NCBI GenBank assembly: GCA_035293805.1
Contig: DATGMD010000003.1
Location: 1-43,418 of the forward strand
Length of the DNA: 43,418 nucleotides
Reading direction: 5' to 3'
DNA from: JAJPHF01 sp035293805
GTDB taxonomy: Bacteria; Chloroflexota; UBA6077; JAJPHF01
The number at the start of each line of letters is the position of its first letter. The first letter of the stretch is position 1. Both the position numbers and the translations under genes were made by a program. Positions 7,670-13,388 of this stretch are shown one piece after another. Below the pieces are notes generated by a model, which saw only the letters and a list, made by a program, of their open reading frames with translations, was not told where the DNA came from and did no database searches.

Positions 7670-9352
7670 ATGGTACTCGCCCCGCCGTGTCCCATCGTGA
7701 CTGCGGATCGGGTCACCATTCTGGTCGTGGGCCACCAGGCGGCCAACCGGGAGCCGCTTGCGGCTTACCTGGGGGATCTGGCTTGCGAAGTGCGCGAGGC
7801 GGCTGATAGCGAGAGCGCCCTGGCGCTGGCGCGCGCCGCCCCGCCCGACCTCATTCTGATCGACGTCACGCTGAAAGACGTCGACGGATACGCGGTCACG
7901 ACCCGGCTCAAGGGCGATCCCCGCACCGCCCCGGTTCCCATCGTGCTGCTCACCGCTTTAGAGGACCGAGCCGCGCGCTTGCGGGGCCTGGAGGCGGGCG
8001 CGGACGAGTTCCTGACGAAGCCGGTCGACCGCGCCGAGCTATCGGCCCGGGTTCGCACCTTGGTGCAGTTGAAGCGCCTGCGCGACGCGCGGCAGGCCGA
8101 GGCTGTACGGGACGCCGAGACCGGCCGCGCCGACGAGCGCGGCCGCCTGGAAGAGCAGTTGCGCCAGGCCCAGAAGATGGAGGCGATCGGACGCCTGGCC
8201 GGCGGCGTGGCCCACGACTTCAACAACTTGCTGACCGCGATCAACGGCTACAGCGAGGTGCTGCTGGCCGAGATGGCGCCCGACGCTCCCCTGCGCCTGT
8301 ATGTGCAGGAGATCGTCAAAGCGGGGGAGCGCGCCACCCAGCTCACGCAGCAGCTACTCGTGTTCAGCCGCAAGAACCGAGTGGCCCCCGAGGTGCTCAA
8401 CCTCAACGCCGTCGTCGCCGAAACCGCGGGCTTCCTCCGCCGCTTGATCGGCGAGGACGTGGTGCTCCGCACGCGGCTCGATCCGGCCATCGGCCGCGTG
8501 CGGGTGGACCCGGGCCAGCTGCAGCAGGTGCTGATGAACCTGGCCGTGAACGCGCGCGACGCCATGCCCGAGGGGGGCCGGCTGACCATCGAGACGGCGA
8601 ACGTGGACCTCGACGCGCCCGCGCCCCGCACCTTCGGCGACGTGCCGCCGGGCGCGTACGTGATGCTCGCCGTCAGCGACACCGGCTGCGGCATGGACGC
8701 GGCGACGCAGGCCCACATCTTCGAGCCGTTCTTCACGACCAAAGCGCCGAGCAAAGGCACCGGCCTGGGGCTCTCCACGGTCTACGGCATCGTCCAGCAC
8801 AGCGGGGGCCACATCTGGGTGTATAGCGAGCCCGCGCGCGGGTCCGTATTCAAGATCTATCTGCCGCGCGTGGCGGACGCCAGCGCGCCACCGGCCGCGC
8901 CCGTGCCCCCGGCGGCGGCCGCGGGCGGCGCGGAAACCATCCTGGTGGTCGAGGACGACGAGCAGGTGCGGGCGCTGATGGTGAGCGTGCTGCAAAACTG
9001 CGGCTATCGCGTCCTCGAGGCCGGCGACGGCATCCAGGCTCTGTTGGTCATCGGGCAGCACGGCGGGCCGCTCGACCTGCTGGTGACGGATGTCGTCTTA
9101 CCGGGGATGAGCGGCCGCGACGTAGCGGCGCACGTGGCCGGGCTGCGCCCGGACGTGGCAGTGCTCTACATCTCCGGCTACGCCGATCATGCCGCCGTCC
9201 AGCACGGCGTCCTCGACGCGGAGAGCGCGCTGCTGCAAAAGCCGTTCACGCCGCTGGCGCTCGCCAACAAAGTGCGCGAGGCGCTCGACGCGCGCCCCAC
9301 GGCCAAGGCCGCCCGCCCGTCGGCCCGTCGCTCGCACCGCCCCGGCCGCTAA
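7670..9352 (+). CDS. Hybrid histidine kinase REC-HisKA-HATPase-REC
   Basis: Cytoplasmic hybrid kinase of 560 aa; the ATG at 7670 has GGGAGG upstream. The first receiver (about 15-135) keeps Asp65 (LILIDVTL), the LLTAL switch and the TKPVD lysine. Where receivers normally carry an acidic pair (VVDDQ) it reads VVGHQ, so Mg2+ binding and phosphorylation of this domain are doubtful. A short coiled linker follows. HisKA has His182 in GGVAHDFNNLLTAINGYSE, and HATPase is about 285-400 with NLAVNARDAM, DTGCGM, FEPFFTTK and GTGLGLST. A C-terminal receiver (about 425-540) has a full acid triad and Asp474 (LLVTDVVLPGMSG). The layout resembles blue-light or chemoreceptor-linked hybrid kinases, but no PAS domain is present here. 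No output regulator is adjacent. Confidence 0.93.
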   Translation: MVLAPPCPIVTADRVTILVVGHQAANREPLAAYLGDLACEVREAADSESALALARAAPPDLILIDVTLKDVDGYAVTTRLKGDPRTAPVPIVLLTALEDRAARLRGLEAGADEFLTKPVDRAELSARVRTLVQLKRLRDARQAEAVRDAETGRADERGRLEEQLRQAQKMEAIGRLAGGVAHDFNNLLTAINGYSEVLLAEMAPDAPLRLYVQEIVKAGERATQLTQQLLVFSRKNRVAPEVLNLNAVVAETAGFLRRLIGEDVVLRTRLDPAIGRVRVDPGQLQQVLMNLAVNARDAMPEGGRLTIETANVDLDAPAPRTFGDVPPGAYVMLAVSDTGCGMDAATQAHIFEPFFTTKAPSKGTGLGLSTVYGIVQHSGGHIWVYSEPARGSVFKIYLPRVADASAPPAAPVPPAAAAGGAETILVVEDDEQVRALMVSVLQNCGYRVLEAGDGIQALLVIGQHGGPLDLLVTDVVLPGMSGRDVAAHVAGLRPDVAVLYISGYADHAAVQHGVLDAESALLQKPFTPLALANKVREALDARPTAKAARPSARRSHRPGR

Positions 9353-9360
9353 CCCGCCCC

Positions 9361-9382
9361 CGCCGCCCAGAATTGGGCGGCG
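9361..9382. terminator. Hairpin after the hybrid kinase gene
   Basis: Perfect 9-base arms (CGCCGCCCA / TGGGCGGCG) around a GAAT loop, starting 8 bases after the stop codon. There is no T-run, so it may be a U-tract-less terminator or an mRNA 3'-end stabiliser. The remainder of the gap to 9618 shows nothing I can support. Confidence 0.45.
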
Positions 9383-9618
9383 CTTATCGCCCCCTGGCCT
9401 CGGGATGCTTCACGGCCAGGAGGTGCGGCCACCTCGCCTCTCTTCCTCCGTGGCCGGAGGTCGCTTGCGACAGGCATGGGGAAGGGCTAGCATGAAGATA
9501 CGCGAGGGGCGCGGCGCGCCGTACGGCGGGGCCGCGCGAGGCGAGAGCGCCTCGGTCCGGGGCACGGGGCCTGCTACCCGCAGAACCCGCCGCGTCGCGA
9601 TCGGGGGGAGGAGAGGTC

Positions 9619-9852
9619 ATGCACCGCATCATCATCGCCAACCGCCGCGGCCACCAGGTAGTCGAGTGGGAGACGACCGACACGGAAGAGGCGCGCGAGC
9701 AGATCGCGGCGGCCGAGCGCATCCTGGCGGAGGCGCGGGAGCGGGGCTGCGCCGTGTCGAAGAAGGTTGGCGGGCAGCACGTGCTCGACGACGGCCCCTT
9801 CGATCCGCACGTCGAGGAGTACCAGATCATCGCCCCCATCGCGGGCGGCTGA
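9619..9852 (+). CDS. Small hypothetical protein, 77 aa
   Basis: Not recognised. The ATG at 9619 is preceded by a strong GGAGGAGAGG site. The product is small and charged, without signal peptide or membrane segment: an N-terminal strand (MHRIIIANRRGHQVVEW), a helix rich in Glu/Ala (about 22-43), then KKVGGQHVLDDGPFDP and EYQIIAPIAGG. The beta-alpha-beta feel and size would fit a small ubiquitin-like or regulatory fold, but that is only an impression. The gene at 9917 follows on the same strand after a long hairpin. Confidence 0.65.
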   Translation: MHRIIIANRRGHQVVEWETTDTEEAREQIAAAERILAEARERGCAVSKKVGGQHVLDDGPFDPHVEEYQIIAPIAGG

Positions 9853-9860
9853 GAGATTCG

Positions 9861-9905
9861 CCCGGGGCCAGGGTGGGCGCGGCCCCGCACCCCCCTGGCC
9901 CCGGG
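9861..9905. terminator. Long GC hairpin between two small hypothetical genes
   Basis: Perfect 13-base arms (CCCGGGGCCAGGG at 9861-9873 and CCCTGGCCCCGGG at 9893-9905) with a 19-base GC-rich loop, starting 8 bases after the stop of the 77-aa gene and ending 11 bases before the GTG of the next. No U-tract. It could end transcription, or control translation of the downstream gene by covering its start region. Confidence 0.5.
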
Positions 9906-9916
9906 CCTGATCGCTC

Positions 9917-10402
9917 GTGGGCGTCGTAGCCTTTCTGCGGCGGTTGCTCGGCGGGGCCGTCGAGGACGACCCGCTTGCCGCGCTGCCCGTCGAGCGGCCC
10001 TGGCGCCGGCGCTGGGACTACCTGCCCAAGCGCAGCGCGGGGTCGGACTTCAGCGCCCAGGATTACGCCGAGGCGCGAGCGCGGGCGCGGGAGGTGGCGC
10101 GCGCGACGCTCGGCCCCGCCCTGTGGGCCGACCTGGAGCGGCAGGGCTACCTGGATCTGCCCTCGCAGCGGTACGCGGGCGTCACCTACCGCCTGCGCGT
10201 CGGGCGCCGTATCGAGGTGCTCTGCCCGCCCGGCGTGCGCCCCCCCTGGCGGCAGCCCTACCTGTGCATCAACCCCATGTACCCGCTCCCCGAGGAGGAG
10301 TTTTTCGCGCACCTATACCTCTATGTGCGCGATCGGGAAGACGAGATCATCCGCGTGGCGGCGCCCCAGCCCTGGGACCAGCTACTCGGTCGCACGTTCT
10401 GA
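9917..10402 (+). CDS. Hypothetical protein, 161 aa
   Basis: Not recognised. The GTG at 9917 (MGVVAFLRRLLGG) is the only plausible start and has no clear ribosome site, being just after a strong hairpin. The N-terminus is a short amphipathic or hydrophobic helix, followed by a basic region (ERPWRRRWDYLPKRS), a helical stretch (about 50-75), and a strand-rich C-terminal half containing YRLRVGRRIEVLCPPG, YLCINPMYPLPEEEFFAHLYLYV and WDQLLG. Two cysteines lie in the strand-rich half. It is probably paired with the 77-aa gene upstream. It converges on the DsrE-family gene, 67 bases away. Confidence 0.6.
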   Translation: MGVVAFLRRLLGGAVEDDPLAALPVERPWRRRWDYLPKRSAGSDFSAQDYAEARARAREVARATLGPALWADLERQGYLDLPSQRYAGVTYRLRVGRRIEVLCPPGVRPPWRQPYLCINPMYPLPEEEFFAHLYLYVRDREDEIIRVAAPQPWDQLLGRTF

Positions 10403-10469
10403 CCGGCTAAGAGCTGGCCAAGGAAGGGGGCGCCGTGCCCGCGCCTCTGCCTGATCCTTCAGCACCAGC

Positions 10470-10832
10470 TTAGAAGGTGATCACACGGTCGTACTCGGCG
10501 TAGGCGTTTGCCGCATCCGCCGGTGTGCCGAAGCCGCTATTCTTGCCTTGCAGGTCGGTGTCCGCGACCCCACGGGCCCGGGCGCACGCCCCTCAGACGG
10601 TGATCCGGACGTTCCGCTCCACCAGGAAGTCCACTAGCTCTTTGAGCGGCGGGGTGCCGTAGCCGTGGACCTGCGCGGCGACGGCGTCCTTGATCAGCGG
10701 CGTCGCCTCGCCCATCAGGATGATGCCGGTCTCGTGGCCGGCGTCGATGGCGCCTTTCGCCATCAGGAACGGGAGTGTCGCCTTCGTCTGGTCCTCGGTC
10801 CCGCAGGTGCCCACGTAGAGCAGCTTTGCCAT
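10470..10832 (-). CDS. DsrE-family protein with in-frame TGA at the conserved cysteine: candidate selenoprotein
   Basis: The ATG at 10832 (MAKLLYVGTCG) has GGGGGATGG upstream. The frame reads 79 residues of a DsrE/DsrF-like alpha/beta protein (KATLPFLMAKGAIDAGHETG, EATPLIKDAVAAQ, PPLKELVDFLVERNVRITV), then meets TGA at 10593-10595. The same frame stays open for 40 more codons (GACARARGVADTDLQGKNSG ... YDRVITF) to a TAA at 10470. Those codons are the expected C-terminal part of the family. Homologues carry Cys where the TGA sits, in a CGAC-type CxxC. With TGA read as selenocysteine the product is 120 aa, normal for the family, with a U80-G-A-C83 redox site. DsrE-like selenoproteins have been reported from metagenomes. 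Alternatives are a nonsense mutation or a sequence error. A conventional annotation would stop at residue 79 and lose the active site. Confidence 0.75.
10552..10573 (-). promoter_or_regulatory. Candidate bacterial SECIS stem-loop after the TGA codon
   Basis: In the mRNA sense, the sequence 20-41 bases after the TGA can fold in two ways. One is GGGGUC / GACACC with one mismatch around a GCG loop. The other is GGGUC / GACCU around a 9-base loop starting with G. Both place the apical loop about 28 bases after UGA with a G at its first position, as in bacterial SECIS elements. The fold was done by eye, and in GC-rich RNA chance stems are common. Confidence 0.4.
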
Positions 10833-10931
10833 GGTCCATCCCCCTTTGCCGGGCGCAACGTCCGAGAATACTGTACCGGATCGACGGCCATCGCGGTGGA
10901 TCCTAACGAGACGCGGCCATCCGACGCGGCG

Positions 10932-11008
10932 CCTAAGCACTCGGCCAGGGATAGTGTGCGTGTTTGGCGAAGCCAAACCTACACACCAACCTGGACCGGC
11001 AGCTTACC
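10932..11008. repeat. Palindromic repeat copy B (77 bp)
   Basis: Second copy of the element at 3241-3317, in opposite orientation. The central hairpin here is imperfect (GTGTGCGTGTTTGGC, GAA loop, GCCAAACCTACACAC), while CGGCCAGGGATAGTGTG and ACCTGG blocks are shared base for base with the other copy. Its outer end contains the TAA stop of folK (11004-11006), so the element begins exactly where the folate operon ends and lies upstream of the DsrE-family gene. Confidence 0.8.
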
Positions 11009-11612
11009 ACGCGAGCGCCCCAGGCCAGGGGCGCACGACGGCGGCATCGGCGGCCGCCAGCGCCTCCAGCCAGGTGGCGAGCGGGGTGCCGTCCGGGGCG
11101 CGCAGGTCGGGGCGCAAGTCGTGCAGGGGGAGCAGCACGAAGCGCCGCCGCCACATCTCGGGGTGCGGGATCGTCAGCCACGGCTCTTGCGTGTCCACCC
11201 GCCAGTCGTCATACAGGAGAATGTCCACGTCCACGACGCGGGGCCCCCAGCGCCGGCCGCGCGTGCGCCCCACGGCACGCTCGATGGCCTTCGCCGCGCC
11301 GAGCAGCGCCGTCGGGCCTAGCGCCGTCTCGGCCTCCACGACGAGGTTCAGGAACCAAGGCTGATCGCGCACTCCCACCGGCTCCGTCTCGTACAGCGGC
11401 GAGCAGCGGCGCAGCGCCACCCCGGCCGCGGCCAACCCGCGCAGAGCCGCCGCCAGGTGCGCCGCCCGGTCGCCCAGGTTGCTCCCCAGGCCGAGGTAGA
11501 CGGAGTGCTGAGTGCTGAGTGCTGAGTGCTGAGTGGGATGCCGTGAGGAGGCCACTCGGTCTGCCGCGTCCGCTGCCGGGCGCTCGCTCGGTCCTTGGCC
11601 TTCGGGGCTCAT
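11004..11612 (-). CDS. folK: 2-amino-4-hydroxy-6-hydroxymethyldihydropteridine pyrophosphokinase (HPPK)
   Basis: Transfers pyrophosphate from ATP to 6-hydroxymethyl-7,8-dihydropterin, the step before FolP in folate synthesis. Family motifs: VYLGLGSNLGDRAAHL, SPLYETEPVG, DQPWFLNLV, the metal/ATP motif GPRVVDVDILLYDD, and LTIPHPEMWRRRFVLLPL. At 202 aa it is about 35-40 residues longer than usual; the excess is an N-terminal tail containing HPTQHSALSTQHS, which is the translation of a 7-base tandem repeat. No start codon exists between that repeat and the VYLGLGSN core, so translation must begin upstream (ATG 11612 or GTG 11555) and run through it. Last gene of the mnmA-to-folK operon. Confidence 0.92.
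   Translation of the reverse strand: MSPEGQGPSERPAADAADRVASSRHPTQHSALSTQHSVYLGLGSNLGDRAAHLAAALRGLAAAGVALRRCSPLYETEPVGVRDQPWFLNLVVEAETALGPTALLGAAKAIERAVGRTRGRRWGPRVVDVDILLYDDWRVDTQEPWLTIPHPEMWRRRFVLLPLHDLRPDLRAPDGTPLATWLEALAAADAAVVRPWPGALAW
11503..11535. repeat. Heptanucleotide microsatellite inside the 5' end of folK
   Basis: GAGTGCT (plus-strand sense) repeated 4.7 times without error. The unit is not a multiple of three, so gain or loss of a unit would shift the folK frame. A degenerate array of the same heptamer lies in folP at 12511-12538. Confidence 0.9.
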
Positions 11613-11669
11613 GGGCTTATCCAGCTACGCGCCGCCGGGCACTGCCAGCGCGGAGGCGGGGCGTGGACT

Positions 11670-12662
11670 CTACTCGGTGCTCAGCGCTCGGGTGATCGCA
11701 TCCGCCATGCGCACGACGCGGGCGAGGCGCGCCACGTCGTGCACGCGCACGATGTCGGCGCCGCCGGCGACGGCGAGCGCGACCGCCGCGGCCGTGCCTT
11801 CCCAGCCGTGCTGCTCGGCGGGGCCCAGCACGCGGCCGATGAAGCCCTTCCGCGACGGGCCGACGACGAGCGGGCGGCCCAGCGCCCGCAGGGCGTCGAG
11901 GTCGCGCAGGAGCGCCAGGCTGACGCGTGGCGCCTTGCCGAAGCCCAGCCCCGGATCGACCGCCAGCTGCTCGGGCACGCACCCGGCCGCGAGCGCCCAG
12001 TCCACGCTCTCCTGCAGCCCCCGGAGGACCTCCGCGACGGGGTTGCCCTCGCCGCTCGTGGCATCCCGCGCCGCCCGCTGAGGCAGCCAGTGCCCCAGGA
12101 TCAGCCCGGCGCCAGTACGCGCCGCCACGGCCGCGACAGCCCGGTCGTGGCGTAGGCCGCTCACGTCGTTCACCGCGCCGGCGCCGGCCGCCAGCGCCGC
12201 CTCGGCCACCGCCGCCTTCCGCGTGTCCACCGAGAGCGGCACCGCCAGCCGTCGGGCGATGATGGCGATGGCCGGCTCGACGCGCGCCCGCTCCTCGGCG
12301 GCCGCCACGCCGGGCGCGCCCGGCCGCGTGCTCTCGCCGCCCACGTCCAGGATGTCGGCGCCCGCCGCGACCAGCGCCTCGGCGCGCGCCAGCACGGCGC
12401 CCAGGTCGCGCCCAAGCCCATCGCCCGAGAGCGAGTCGTCGGTCACGTTGATCACGCCCATGATGAGCGTGCGCACGCCGAGCGCCAGCGTGCGGCCGCC
12501 CCAGCGAAGCGAGTGCTGCGTGCTGACTGCTGGGTGCCCGGTGGCCAGCGTCTCGTCCGCCGCGTCGGGGGGCAGGCCGATGCGCGCTAGCTCGGCGCGC
12601 AGCAGGGCCGGCCAGGCGGGCGAGGCGAGGGGGCTGCGCTCGAGGGGAGCGTCCGTGCTCAT
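11670..12662 (-). CDS. folP: Dihydropteroate synthase
   Basis: Condenses the FolK product with p-aminobenzoate to dihydropteroate; TIM-barrel enzyme and sulfonamide target. The 330-aa reading from ATG 12662 starts 8 bases after the folE stop. Motifs: IMGVINVTDDSLSGDG (variant of the usual NVTPDSFSDGG), LDVGGESTRPGAPGV, PLSVDTRK, GAVNDVSG, VDPGLGFGK, PLVVGPSRKGFIG, and the closing IVRVHDV. The first 60 residues are not part of the barrel and include a stretch (PAVSTQHSLRW) made by a degenerate heptamer repeat. The gene is about 50 residues longer than typical FolP for this reason. Confidence 0.94.
   Translation of the reverse strand: MSTDAPLERSPLASPAWPALLRAELARIGLPPDAADETLATGHPAVSTQHSLRWGGRTLALGVRTLIMGVINVTDDSLSGDGLGRDLGAVLARAEALVAAGADILDVGGESTRPGAPGVAAAEERARVEPAIAIIARRLAVPLSVDTRKAAVAEAALAAGAGAVNDVSGLRHDRAVAAVAARTGAGLILGHWLPQRAARDATSGEGNPVAEVLRGLQESVDWALAAGCVPEQLAVDPGLGFGKAPRVSLALLRDLDALRALGRPLVVGPSRKGFIGRVLGPAEQHGWEGTAAAVALAVAGGADIVRVHDVARLARVVRMADAITRALSTE
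12511..12538. repeat. Degenerate heptamer array in the 5' part of folP
   Basis: Four successive 7-base units (GAGTGCT, GCGTGCT, GACTGCT, GGGTGCC), related to the perfect array in folK. They code for part of the nonconserved N-terminal extension of FolP, immediately before the barrel begins. Confidence 0.7.
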
Positions 12663-12670
12663 GGCGACCG

Positions 12671-13240
12671 CTACGCGCGCCCGCGCCCGTCGAGGAGGGC
12701 GAGGAACTCCAGGCGGGTCGCCTCGCGGTCGCGGAAGCCGCCGCGCATCGCCGAGGTAACCACCTGGCTGCCCGGCTTGCGGATGCCGCGCATCGTCATG
12801 CAGTGGTGCTCGGCCACGATCACCACGCCGACGCCAACCGGGCGCAGCCGCGCCATCAGCAGGTCCGCGATCTGGCTGGTCAGCCGCTCCTGCACCTGCG
12901 GGCGCTGGGCCAGCACCTCGACGGCGCGCGCCAGCTTGCTGATCCCCACGATCCGGCCGCTGGGGATGTAGCCGATGTGGGCCAGCCCGTAGAACGGCAG
13001 CAGGTGGTGTTCGCACATGCTCTCGAAGTGGATGTCGCGCAGGACGACCATCTCCTGGTGCTCGTCGTAGAAGGTCACGTCGAGCAGGGCCGCGGGGTCC
13101 TCGTGCAGCCCCGCGAACACCTCGGCGTACATCTCGGCGATGCGCCGCGGCGTGTCGCGGATGCCCTCGCGGTCGGGGTCCTCGCCGATGGCGCGCAGCA
13201 GCTCGCGCACTGCCGCCTCGGCCGCCGGTCGGTCGATCAC
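12671..13240 (-). CDS. folE: GTP cyclohydrolase I
   Basis: Converts GTP to 7,8-dihydroneopterin triphosphate, the first step of the pterin branch of folate synthesis. 189 aa, normal length, all core motifs present: EGIRDTPRRIAEMY, the zinc site FESMCEHHLLPFYG, GYIPSGRIVGISKLAR, QERLTSQIA, and the second zinc/catalytic segment AEHHCMTMRGI. The GTG at 13240 overlaps the stop of a 27-codon ORF as GTGA, so translation is probably coupled. folP starts 8 bases after its stop. FolB (aldolase) is not in the window. Confidence 0.96.
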   Translation of the reverse strand: MIDRPAAEAAVRELLRAIGEDPDREGIRDTPRRIAEMYAEVFAGLHEDPAALLDVTFYDEHQEMVVLRDIHFESMCEHHLLPFYGLAHIGYIPSGRIVGISKLARAVEVLAQRPQVQERLTSQIADLLMARLRPVGVGVVIVAEHHCMTMRGIRKPGSQVVTSAMRGGFRDREATRLEFLALLDGRGRA

Positions 13241-13320
13241 CGCGCCTCCGTCGGCGCACCGCTAGGCGTGGTCGAGGCGTTCTCGGGCACCGCCACAACC
13301 GTGTAGCGTCTCCTCGCCAT
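13237..13320 (-). CDS. 27-aa small ORF coupled to folE
   Basis: ATG at 13320, with GGAGGT and a closer AGAGGT upstream, opens a 27-residue frame (MARRRYTVVAVPENASTTPS...). Its TGA overlaps the GTG of folE by four bases. It fills the gap between coaBC (stop at 13389) and folE. The product has no recognised family: basic start, short hydrophobic strand, Thr/Pro-rich end. It may be a real micropeptide or a leader whose translation brings ribosomes to folE. Confidence 0.45.
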   Translation of the reverse strand: MARRRYTVVAVPENASTTPSGAPTEAR

Positions 13321-13388
13321 GCGACCTCTTACCTCCAGCCGGCCTGCTCCTGAATGCCGCTCCACGTGCCCGGCGGCCCCCGCGCGGC

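Noticed and set aside
10537..10839. A minus-strand frame overlapping the DsrE-family gene, which could suggest a frameshift instead of a TGA readthrough.
   Set aside because: The family sequence continues in the original frame directly after the TGA; the other frame gives unrelated Pro/Arg-rich sequence.
11670..13298. A continuous minus-strand frame that could look like a FolE-FolP fusion.
   Set aside because: FolE motifs are in another frame (12671-13240); the upstream part of this frame is a shadow, and FolP begins at 12662.
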